DNA of 64,000 nt from Curtobacterium flaccumfaciens (GTDB taxonomy: Bacteria > Actinomycetota > Actinomycetes > Actinomycetales > Microbacteriaceae). Each line of letters begins with the position of its first letter. Positions within the stretch are counted from its first letter, which is position 1. The stretch is taken from assembly GCF_004361695.1 (NCBI RefSeq), contig NZ_SNVW01000001.1, positions 531,170-595,169 on the forward strand, in the 5' to 3' direction. This document shows, in pieces, positions 1 to 8,184 of the stretch. Below the pieces are notes generated by a model that had not been told where the DNA came from, ran no database searches, and saw nothing but the letters and a program-made list of their open reading frames with translations. The translations under genes and the position numbers were made by a program.

Positions 1-590
1 AGGTTTCGCAGGACCCACTCGAGCCACGACCGATCCGTGGAGTTGTCGTCAGCCGGGTCGTAGTTGCAGTCGAGGGCCACGAGGCGGGCCGCTATCGCCT
101 CGTCATCGAGCTCGAGCACCGCACGGATGTCGATCGCCAGAGCCTCGACCTCCGTCAGCCGCGCATGCGCGGAGAAGTGCGCCATCGCCTCGATCGGCGA
201 CAGGTCGCCGTCCGTCCACGTCCGGTTGAAGTACGCCCCCACGAAGTCATCGAGCGCCGGGAACTGCGCGCCTGCACCGACGTCGAGTGAGGGGTACACC
301 GCCCGCACGGTGTGCTGCCACGGATCCCCGGTGCTCGCCTTCAGGATCACGCGAACCGTGTCGAGGTCGATCTCCTCCCCCAACGGCGTGCCGACGCCGA
401 CAGCACCGCGACGCTCGGGTCGGTAGGTCAGCCGGAGCGGCTTCAGCATGCCGCGGTTCGACCAGGCGTCGAACCGTGCTTGTTCGGTGTGGATCGCAGC
501 GCGCGCCAACGACCGAACAGTCGAGTCGTCGACGGTGAACCGTGCCACGCCGGTCCGTAGCTGCCGCGTCCCTGTCACGCCATCAGACAC
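1..590 (-). CDS. Truncated toxin domain fused to CdiI-like immunity domain (second copy, partial at window edge)
   Basis: The reading frame opens at a GTG (588-590) that overlaps the stop of the upstream gene by eight bases, which suggests translational coupling, and it runs off the window. About 100 N-terminal residues match the second half of the RNase A-like toxin domain encoded at 1587-3365, including a DTVRVIL strand. The family threonine two places before the final tyrosine is alanine here (AVYP), and the His-containing first half of the domain is absent. The frame then continues without a stop into an immunity-like domain (DFVGAYF, then ALDCNYDP) similar to that of the neighbouring gene. 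I infer a catalytically dead toxin remnant joined to an immunity protein. It could instead be a genuine two-domain immunity or decoy protein. The true end of the gene lies outside the window. Confidence 0.6.
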   Translation of the reverse strand, partial: MSDGVTGTRQLRTGVARFTVDDSTVRSLARAAIHTEQARFDAWSNRGMLKPLRLTYRPERRGAVGVGTPLGEEIDLDTVRVILKASTGDPWQHTVRAVYPSLDVGAGAQFPALDDFVGAYFNRTWTDGDLSPIEAMAHFSAHARLTEVEALAIDIRAVLELDDEAIAARLVALDCNYDPADDNSTDRSWLEWVLRN

Positions 591-1200
591 TGTCGTTCTC
601 ACTCTCGGCCGCGGAGAGGTGACGCAGTAGCCGCTCACCGACGCTCCGCAACCACCGCCGGTCATCGAGGCCGTCCTCCGCTGGGACGTAGTTGCAGTCG
701 AGTTCGACGAGACGACCAGCGAGGGAGGCTTCATCGGGAAGGATCGCGTCGAGGTCGCGGACGTCGTCCAGGAGCGTGCGCAATGCCCCCTCGGACCCAA
801 CTGTGACGTGATCCTCCAGCGCCTGCTCGGCTGAGTACGGCTCCTCCGCCCAGTCCTGGTGGAAGTACGAGCCCACGAATGCGTCGAAGCCGTGGAAGTT
901 CTGCGCGGTGATGCTCGCGACAGCGGGGTACGCGGTGAACACGGTGTAGCCCGACGGATTGTCGGACGCTCGCGTCAGCACGACTCGCACGCCTTCCAGG
1001 TCCTGGGGTTCCGCGAAGGGATTGCCGCGACCAGTGACACCACCCGGCACCGCGTAGATCCGCAGCGGCCGGACGGCCCCTGCAGCCACCCATCGACGAA
1101 TGCGCTCGTGATTGAAGTCGAGTGCGTACGCCACGGCTTCGTTCGCGCGTTCAACGCTCGGAAAGTAGGACTCCCCAGTCCGGACCTCGTGGCCCATCAC
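583..1200 (-). CDS. Truncated RNase A-like toxin domain fused to CdiI-like immunity domain (first copy)
   Basis: This is a 205-aa protein. Residues about 10-95 align with the C-terminal part of the intact toxin next door: both carry LDFNH, a VRVVL strand and a T-x-Y-P end (FTAYP here). The GGH/ERH segment with the presumed catalytic histidine is missing. With no stop codon, the chain continues into an immunity-like domain that begins near FHGFDAFVGSYFHQDW and ends in a leucine-rich helix. The GTG start at 1198-1200 is the first possible one, because a TAG lies four codons upstream in frame. A GGAAGG lies immediately before it. Direct comparison of the two proteins supports the toxin-fragment reading. 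The immunity assignment rests on the YFHQDW-type motif of contact-dependent-inhibition immunity proteins. Confidence 0.65.
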   Translation of the reverse strand: MMGHEVRTGESYFPSVERANEAVAYALDFNHERIRRWVAAGAVRPLRIYAVPGGVTGRGNPFAEPQDLEGVRVVLTRASDNPSGYTVFTAYPAVASITAQNFHGFDAFVGSYFHQDWAEEPYSAEQALEDHVTVGSEGALRTLLDDVRDLDAILPDEASLAGRLVELDCNYVPAEDGLDDRRWLRSVGERLLRHLSAAESENDSV

Positions 1201-1243
1201 CCTTCCCAGCTATCTCGGCGCAGCGCCCAGCTGATGGATTGTG

Positions 1244-1594
1244 TCATCGCGCATCTCCTTCTTTGATCGCGCAGTTCTTGTCAACGCGATCCCGCAGCTC
1301 AACCATCCACGCGCGCGCAGACTTGCCGAGGTCCACCTTCGGCGAAAGCCCAGAGCCGACGAACTTGAAGAATTCGTCCGCGTCGCCTTCGGTCGGCAGA
1401 GCATTCAACAAGTAGTCCAGTTCGTCTCGGTACTGCTCGTTCTCCGAGTACGACGCACTGTCGAGGTCATGAACCAGGACAGACTCGACATCCGGCCAAT
1501 CCAGCTCCCAGTCGTAGTTGAACTCCGCAGCGAGGAGTGATTTGAATTCAGGCGCACGGCCCGCGACCTCCCTGAGGAAATCATGCCTATCCAC
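1244..1594 (-). CDS. Immunity protein, CdiI-like, cognate to the adjacent toxin
   Basis: This 116-aa acidic, helical protein has a start GTG (1592-1594) lying inside the 3' end of the toxin gene, an eight-base overlap. That is the arrangement expected of a toxin-immunity pair. It carries LLAAEFNYDWELDW near the N-terminus, resembling the YF-x-DW motif of contact-dependent inhibition immunity proteins and of the two fused immunity domains downstream. It presumably binds and blocks the RNase domain of the toxin in the producing cell. The family assignment is by motif only. The pairing is inferred from position and overlap. Confidence 0.65.
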   Translation of the reverse strand: MDRHDFLREVAGRAPEFKSLLAAEFNYDWELDWPDVESVLVHDLDSASYSENEQYRDELDYLLNALPTEGDADEFFKFVGSGLSPKVDLGKSARAWMVELRDRVDKNCAIKEGDAR

Positions 1595-3365
1595 CCAATG
1601 CCTCCCTGGGGTAAGTTGTGACGACGGAATACGGCGGATTGCCGTCCCGGTCGAACTTTAGAACGACACGCACCACAGACGCATTGCGCATGGGCGGAGT
1701 TCCGTCCGGGTCGAAGTAACGACCGACCACTGTGTCAGCAGGCCAATCAAATTCCTGAGTTGGCCTGGATTCGATCTTCAGCCGTTTGGACTCGATCCAC
1801 TCGTCGATCTTGGCGTGGTTGAAGTCCAGCGTCGACGCGACGAGCTTGTCAACCTCCTTGACCGGCAAGGCGTACGCGCTGTTCTCCTTCAACCCTTTGA
1901 AACGGTCTCGCACGAAGTCGTCTAGCGCCTGCCCCGAGAGCACCATGGGCGGGACGTGTCGCTCGATCGCGTGCCCGCCGTGAGCTTCGGAGTACTGGAG
2001 CCCACCCCGCTCGGTGAACGGAGCCGACTCAACGCCGTGCTCGATTGCATCGACGTCGTGGAGACGATGGAAGTCCGGATGCTCTCGCCCGAACCGATCG
2101 AGCTCATCGCGGAAGAAGTTCGCGAACGCGTCGTCTCCGACGCCGAGCCCCGGAGAGTACCCGCTCGTCTGCGTCCACTTCGCGTACTCGCGATCGACGA
2201 GGTCCGCGAGCGCGTTCACGTTCGACTCTGACGCCCCGCCCTTCATCCAGGCGCGGACGTCTGCTTCCACCCCGCGCAGGCCGAGCTTCCCGAGCCCGGA
2301 AGCGAGCTCTTCCGCACGACCAGCTCGCCCGGCCCATCCCTCCGGCCCGAGGAAGCTCGTTCCCACCGCCGACGCCGCCGCTCCGGCCGCAATGCCGGGG
2401 TTCTCCCTCGCGTCCTTCCACCAGTCCTGAGCGGCGTCACCCATCGCACCGAGTGTCTGCCCGGACTCGCCCTTGGGGTTCAACGCGGCATCGAGCCACG
2501 ACATCGGGTTCACCAGCAGACTGAACGCCACGGCGCCGTCGGCCGCACCCTTCCACGCCGAGCCGAGGTTGCCCCAGCTCCAGTCCCCGCTGTTGTCCCA
2601 GCCGCCGAGGTGCGTGAGACCCAGGATCGTCGTCAGGATGTCGTCCTTGAGGCCGTCCTCGAACTGTTCCGCCCAGGACTTCCCCTTCGCCGTTCCCACG
2701 CGAGACCAGGGGAGGTCGACCCCCCGCTCGTTGAGGTCGCTCTCGGAGCGCGCTCTGTACGCCTTCTTCACGCTGGCGCCCGCGGCACGCTTGATCGCGA
2801 GCGCGCACTCGGCTTGGGCGGCTTGCAGCAGTGCCACCTGTTCGTTGATCTGCCGGACGAGCTCGTTGTTCTGCAACAGCGCGCCGGAGTCGTCGTACCA
2901 CGGAACGGTCTCCGTCTCGCCGTCGTACTTCCCCGGGTCGTAGGCGTCCCATTCGGCGGCGGACTTCGGGATGGGGACCTGCTTCGCCCGGGTGACGCCG
3001 TCCTTGACGTCGGCGACGAACGCCTTCGCCTCCTTCCGCAGGACGTCCAGCTGCTTCTTCGGACCAGCTGCCGTGCTCGCGTAGGTCTCCAGCGCCGCGG
3101 CCACCTTGCGGGCGATCCCGCCGATCGTGTGGACGTCCTCGGTCACCGGGTCCATCAGTGCGAACACCCGGTCGGACTCCGGCGCTTCGTACACTCCGGA
3201 CAGCTTCTGCCACTTCGCCGGCAGGTCGTCGGCGACGGTCTTCATCGAGGTGCCGCCGGTCTTGATGCTGTCGGCGCCGGTGGAGACCGCGACCAGGTCG
3301 AGATCGGCCCCGGGGATCCCGGCCGGGTTGACGAGACCGTGATCGCCGTACGCGACGCCGCTCAC
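1587..3365 (-). CDS. Polymorphic toxin with C-terminal CdiA-type RNase A-like domain
   Basis: The protein is 592 aa from the GTG at 3363-3365, which overlaps the preceding stop as GTGA. A longer in-frame extension upstream is only a shadow of the Esx-like gene. Residues 1-200 are charged and helical. The middle (about 250-350) is glycine- and alanine-rich with short hydrophobic stretches. The last 133 residues look like the bacterial RNase A-like toxin domain: GGHAIERHV at 463-471, LDFNH, a VRVVL strand and VVTTYP near the end. In the Yersinia kristensenii CdiA toxin of this superfamily, a His, an Arg, a Thr and a Tyr form the active centre. His465 or His470, Thr583 and Tyr585 are the likely counterparts. 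An Esx-like partner suggests export by a type VII-like route, but no secretion ATPase is in view. Confidence 0.7.
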   Translation of the reverse strand: MSGVAYGDHGLVNPAGIPGADLDLVAVSTGADSIKTGGTSMKTVADDLPAKWQKLSGVYEAPESDRVFALMDPVTEDVHTIGGIARKVAAALETYASTAAGPKKQLDVLRKEAKAFVADVKDGVTRAKQVPIPKSAAEWDAYDPGKYDGETETVPWYDDSGALLQNNELVRQINEQVALLQAAQAECALAIKRAAGASVKKAYRARSESDLNERGVDLPWSRVGTAKGKSWAEQFEDGLKDDILTTILGLTHLGGWDNSGDWSWGNLGSAWKGAADGAVAFSLLVNPMSWLDAALNPKGESGQTLGAMGDAAQDWWKDARENPGIAAGAAASAVGTSFLGPEGWAGRAGRAEELASGLGKLGLRGVEADVRAWMKGGASESNVNALADLVDREYAKWTQTSGYSPGLGVGDDAFANFFRDELDRFGREHPDFHRLHDVDAIEHGVESAPFTERGGLQYSEAHGGHAIERHVPPMVLSGQALDDFVRDRFKGLKENSAYALPVKEVDKLVASTLDFNHAKIDEWIESKRLKIESRPTQEFDWPADTVVGRYFDPDGTPPMRNASVVRVVLKFDRDGNPPYSVVTTYPREALGG

Positions 3366-3724
3366 CGCTGGCGCTCCGCTGCCTGGACGAAGAACGAGAC
3401 GTCGTGGGTGTCCGCCGCGGTCACGCCGGCACGCTGGGCGTTCGCGGCCATGTCCAGGTCGCCCGCTTTGTAGGCGTCGACCGCGTTCGTGACACCCTGC
3501 ACCCCGCCGATGAGGCGGTAGGTCACCTGGTCCACGTCGTCCTGGGTCTTCGTCAGGAACGCGCCCAGCGCTTCGTTCACCACGTCGCCCGCACCCCCGG
3601 CGACCTCGGCGACCCCGCCCTGCACGGACTGCAGCGCGCTGGCGGTGCCGTTCACCGATCCACTGACGTCGTGCAGCACGGTCTGGACCCCAGCCAGGTC
3701 GATCTTCCACCCTTGCGCACTCAT
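3362..3724 (-). CDS. WXG100-like small helical protein (DUF6507 type)
   Basis: A 120-aa protein that starts MSAQGWKIDL and continues as two long helices rich in Ala, Val, Gly and Gln. It has neither a signal peptide nor a membrane segment. Length, the early Trp-containing start and the helical hairpin pattern fit the Esx/WXG100 superfamily, and the text resembles DUF6507 proteins that precede polymorphic toxins in actinomycetes. The ATG (3722-3724) overlaps the upstream stop as ATGA, and the downstream toxin overlaps its stop as GTGA, so the three genes are probably translated as one coupled unit. The likely role is a co-secreted partner or targeting factor for the toxin. This is inferred from context. 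Confidence 0.6.
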   Translation of the reverse strand: MSAQGWKIDLAGVQTVLHDVSGSVNGTASALQSVQGGVAEVAGGAGDVVNEALGAFLTKTQDDVDQVTYRLIGGVQGVTNAVDAYKAGDLDMAANAQRAGVTAADTHDVSFFVQAAERQR

Positions 3725-4626
3725 CGTTCTCCCCCCGTCCGCGTGCCATCGTCGCGGTTCCGTCGGTGCGGCAGCAAGTCCTCGGGATGCATCGCATCTG
3801 CTCGGAGATCGCCGAGCCGCCGACCGAGTCCGGCAGCGGCGGCCCACCGCTCGCGTTCGGTGCCGTGGAACCAGATCACGAGGCCGGGTGCGTGCGCCGG
3901 ACCGACCAGATGTCCGCCGAGCTCGCGTCGGCGCTCGAGCAGACCGCGGGCGCGCGCCACGCGCGCACCGGAGAAGACCCCGAGCGGCGCTGGCGGCCCC
4001 GCGATCGCCGTGTCCACGACCCCGTCGGCCCGGCCACGGCTGGTGGAGAACAGGGCCGACTGTGGATGGCGACCGAGCATGACGGACTGGAGGCCCGCCT
4101 CCAGTCCGTCACGCACCCCACGGAACCCGTCGGCGCGGTCGAGAGCCGCCGGTACGGCGACCGTGCAGCGGAGCGTCTCGAAGACGGTGCGCGGGCCGCG
4201 CTCCACGGTCAGCACACCGCCGACCACCGCTCCGTGGGTACCGGTGACCACGAAGGTGGCCGCCCGCGGCGACCGACGCTCCGCCATGGCCGTCATCCGC
4301 GTCGGCTCGAGCGGTGGCAGCCCCTCGGCGAGAGAGAAGGCGACGTCGAGGTCGAGCGCCCGTGCGAGGAACCGCGCCGGGGTCGTGCCGAGCGTGATCC
4401 CGGATCGCGCGGCGTGCTCGATCGTGAGGTCGACGTGCAGTCGATCGCCGACCGGGCCGCGCGCGGCATCGTCGAGGCACTCGGGCTTCCAGCGGAACCC
4501 GTGCTGCGCGAGCAGGTGCAGCGCCGCCCAGGAGATCTCGGCACCGGCCGCGGTGTGCAGCGTCGCTGCGTCGCCGGCCTGCACGGCGGCGAGCAGCGCC
4601 GCGTCCGCGCGGATCGTCTCCCCCAT
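3721..4626 (-). CDS. Hypothetical protein, first gene of the toxin operon
   Basis: This 301-aa protein belongs to no family I recognise. No signal peptide or transmembrane segment is visible. It is mixed alpha/beta, with a central TFVVTGTHGAVVGGVLTV strand pair and an Arg-rich C-terminus. The ATG at 4624-4626 is chosen because a TAGGGT -10 element (4634-4639, minus strand) ends seven bases upstream. The last codon overlaps the Esx-like gene by four bases. Position at the head of a type VII toxin operon suggests a chaperone or adaptor for the small helical partner or the toxin, comparable in role to EspG-type proteins, although I see no sequence match to EspG. A palindrome at 4081-4110 is encoded within it. 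Confidence 0.55.
   Translation of the reverse strand: MGETIRADAALLAAVQAGDAATLHTAAGAEISWAALHLLAQHGFRWKPECLDDAARGPVGDRLHVDLTIEHAARSGITLGTTPARFLARALDLDVAFSLAEGLPPLEPTRMTAMAERRSPRAATFVVTGTHGAVVGGVLTVERGPRTVFETLRCTVAVPAALDRADGFRGVRDGLEAGLQSVMLGRHPQSALFSTSRGRADGVVDTAIAGPPAPLGVFSGARVARARGLLERRRELGGHLVGPAHAPGLVIWFHGTERERWAAAAGLGRRLGDLRADAMHPEDLLPHRRNRDDGTRTGGER
4081..4110. repeat. Perfect hairpin copy of the CTGGAGGC repeat inside a coding region
   Basis: Arms of 13 bases (4081-4093 and 4098-4110) are exactly inverse-complementary with a four-base loop. The arm contains ACTGGAGG, the core of a repeat seen in many intergenic gaps of this window. Here it lies within the 301-aa gene and encodes part of GLEAGLQS. 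Confidence 0.8.
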
Positions 4627-4633
4627 GCAGCCG

Positions 4634-4699
4634 ACCCTACCGCTGTTCGCCAACATGTCGGATACGGCGAGAACGCCCGAGGGACCGGGGTGCCAGGAT
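4634..4699. promoter_or_regulatory. Divergent promoter region between the toxin operon and pgm
   Basis: On the minus strand, TAGGGT (4634-4639) ends seven bases before the start of the 301-aa gene. On the plus strand, CAGGAT (4694-4699) ends six bases before the pgm ATG. Both spacings predict transcripts that begin at or next to the start codon. No Shine-Dalgarno is needed or seen. Confidence 0.5.
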
Positions 4700-4705
4700 G
4701 GACCC

Positions 4706-6325
<1,620 letters not shown>

Positions 6326-6338
6326 CACCCGCACGCGC

Positions 6339-7244
6339 ATGGGGTGGTTCGGACGGAAGAAGCCCGACGAGGCGGCACCGAGCCTCGTCGTGCTCGCCCA
6401 GCGCGCCCTCGCCGAGCGTGGGATGGAGACGACGGTCGAGGGCCCGGCGGGTGACCTCGGCGAGGCACGCCTGATCGCCACCGACGGCCGGGTGTTCCTG
6501 CTCGAGAACCTCGCGTCGCAGGTCCGCGGCGAGACCCCGGCGGCGCAGGCCGACATCGTCGCCGAGCACTTCGACCGGATGATCCAGGCGTACAGCGAGC
6601 CGCCGGTCGAGGACCTCGGCCCGGACGAGCTCCGCGAACGCATCCGGCTCCGGGTGCTCGCCGACGACGGCGCCGTGCCGTCCGACCCCACCGACCTCTC
6701 CTACGCGCGACCGTTCGCTCCCGGGCTGGTGCTCGGGCTGTGCGTCGACTACCCGACGATGGTCACCACGATCTCGTCCCCGTCACTCGACCGGTTGTCG
6801 CTCGGCGTCGACGAGCTCTTCGCGATCGGACAGCTCAACACCGACTCCGAGCCGGTCGACGAGCACACCGAACTCGCGCCGGGCGTCTTCGTGGTCGAGG
6901 GCGAGTCGCTCTTCGTGGCGTCGAAGGCCGTCAACCTGCCCGCCGTGTTCGGATCGGCGCCGTTCGGCACGGTGTTCGCGATCCCGCACCGCCACCTCCT
7001 GCTCGCCGCTCCGCTCCGTGACGCCGACAGCATCAGCGCGGTGCAGACCCTCGCCGGCATGCTCATGCAGGTCCTCACGAACACCGAGCGCGGGCTGCCG
7101 GGCGGTCCGTTGTCCCCGCTGCTGTTCTTCTCGCGGAACGGTCGGGTCAGCGCGGTCTCCGGCTTCGACGACGAGACCGGCGCGATGCGCATCGAGGTCG
7201 ACGAGCGGTTCCAGCAGGCGCTGGAAGAGGCCGCAGCGGCCTGA
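6339..7244 (+). CDS. Hypothetical protein with DUF1444-like layout
   Basis: A 301-aa soluble protein starting MGWFGRKKPDEAA, 13 bases after pgm. There is no signal peptide or membrane helix. The order of segments is: a short basic head, a helix-rich region with LIATDGRVFLLENL, an LVLGLCVDYP strand with a following DELFAIGQLNT helix, then strands around VFVVEGESLFVAS. This loosely recalls the DUF1444/YtpQ fold, but the similarity is at the level of pattern only. The function is unknown. Close linkage to pgm suggests the same transcript. A hairpin repeat just after the stop separates it from the convergent esterase gene. Confidence 0.6.
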   Translation: MGWFGRKKPDEAAPSLVVLAQRALAERGMETTVEGPAGDLGEARLIATDGRVFLLENLASQVRGETPAAQADIVAEHFDRMIQAYSEPPVEDLGPDELRERIRLRVLADDGAVPSDPTDLSYARPFAPGLVLGLCVDYPTMVTTISSPSLDRLSLGVDELFAIGQLNTDSEPVDEHTELAPGVFVVEGESLFVASKAVNLPAVFGSAPFGTVFAIPHRHLLLAAPLRDADSISAVQTLAGMLMQVLTNTERGLPGGPLSPLLFFSRNGRVSAVSGFDDETGAMRIEVDERFQQALEEAAAA

Positions 7245-7256
7245 CGGACGCACCCT

Positions 7257-7300
7257 GCGCCTCCAGTCCGACAGGTGGTCCGGACCGGGCCTGGAGGCGC
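7257..7300. terminator. CTGGAGGC-type hairpin between convergent genes
   Basis: Ten-base arms (7257-7266 and 7291-7300) are perfect inverse complements and can be extended inward by further C-G pairs. The hairpin lies just after the hypothetical gene and just before the 3' end of the opposite esterase gene. A bidirectional terminator is the simplest role. It is one copy of the window-wide repeat. Confidence 0.6.
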
Positions 7301-7308
7301 GACCCACC

Positions 7309-8046
7309 TCAGTCGGTCAGCACCCGCTGGTACCGCAGCCAGTCCTCGCAGAGCCGCGTCCACTGCGACGTGTGCGGCTCGCGCACGGCGGTGCCGAGGC
7401 CGTGTCGGCCGTGCGGGAAGACGTGCACCTCGACCTCGACCTCGTTCCGGACGAGGGCGTCCGCATAGGCGAGTGTGTTCGTCGCCCGGACGATCCGGTC
7501 GTCGGCGGTCGTCCACACGAACGTCGGGGACGTCCGGGCGTCCACGCGGGTCTCCATCGAGAGCGCACGGCGCTCCCGCCAGCTCGGCGCGTCCCCGAGC
7601 AGGCCGACGACGGGTCGCGGCCGGGTCGGCGTCTCCATGCTGATCACCGGGTACGCCAGGACGCAGAACGCGGGTCGGTCGAGCGCGGGGTCGTCGATGC
7701 CGTTCGCGAGCGACGCGGCCAGGTGCCCGCCGGCGCTCGAGCCGACGACGCCGATGCGCTCCGTGTCCACCGTGACGCCCGACCCCGGCGCGCCGGCACG
7801 CAGCCAGTCGAACACCCGCCGGGTCGCGTCGATCGGCGCCGGGTGCAGCGGCCCGTCCAGGTCCGGTGTCCGCAGCGGGTACCGGAACAGGAAGGCGTGC
7901 ACGCCGATGCCGGCGAACCAGTCCGCCACCGGTTCCGAGCTCGCCCGCCCGTGCTCCTCGTACCCGCCACCCGGCAGGACGATGACGGCCGGTCGTGAAC
8001 CCGGCAGCACGGCCGGGCGTACTGTGACGGCGTCGGGCGTGCTCAT
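7309..8046 (-). CDS. Alpha/beta-hydrolase, acetylesterase-like
   Basis: A 245-aa cytosolic hydrolase. It shows an oxyanion-hole PGGGYEEHG near the N-terminus, nucleophile elbow GSSAGGHLA, acid TADDRIV and a C-terminal HGRHGLG histidine, so the Ser-Asp-His triad is complete. The layout fits BD-FAE and acetyl-xylan-type esterases that deacylate small esters. The substrate cannot be read from sequence. The ATG at 8044-8046 is preceded at seven bases by TAGGGT (8054-8059, minus strand), supporting a leaderless message. It is transcribed divergently from the drug exporter. Confidence 0.8.
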   Translation of the reverse strand: MSTPDAVTVRPAVLPGSRPAVIVLPGGGYEEHGRASSEPVADWFAGIGVHAFLFRYPLRTPDLDGPLHPAPIDATRRVFDWLRAGAPGSGVTVDTERIGVVGSSAGGHLAASLANGIDDPALDRPAFCVLAYPVISMETPTRPRPVVGLLGDAPSWRERRALSMETRVDARTSPTFVWTTADDRIVRATNTLAYADALVRNEVEVEVHVFPHGRHGLGTAVREPHTSQWTRLCEDWLRYQRVLTD

Positions 8047-8144
8047 GAAGGCGACCCTACTGACCAGCTGCCACCGCGGACGCCGGGGCTGCCGATCCAC
8101 TCAGGAACCCGCTCCGAGGTGAACGTCCCCGTTGCGGCAGATGT

Positions 8145-8167
8145 AACTTTGCAGCGAGCGCAAAGTT
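8145..8167. promoter_or_regulatory. Inverted-repeat operator before the DHA2 exporter
   Basis: AACTTTGC (8145-8152) and GCAAAGTT (8160-8167) are perfect arms separated by seven bases, 18 bases before the exporter ATG. The size and symmetry fit a TetR-family operator. No TetR gene is adjacent, so the repressor would have to be encoded elsewhere. Confidence 0.6.
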
Positions 8168-8184
8168 TTCGGGAGACCCTGCAC

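Noticed and set aside
3366..3797. An N-terminal extension of the toxin upstream of the GTG at 3365
   Set aside because: It overlaps the Esx-like gene in another frame and reads as Arg/Gly-rich shadow text. The GTGA overlap gives a better start.
3404..4705. A 434-codon N-terminal extension of phosphoglucomutase
   Set aside because: The extension is antisense to the toxin operon. Pgm homology starts at 4706, where a -10 element at the usual spacing is found.
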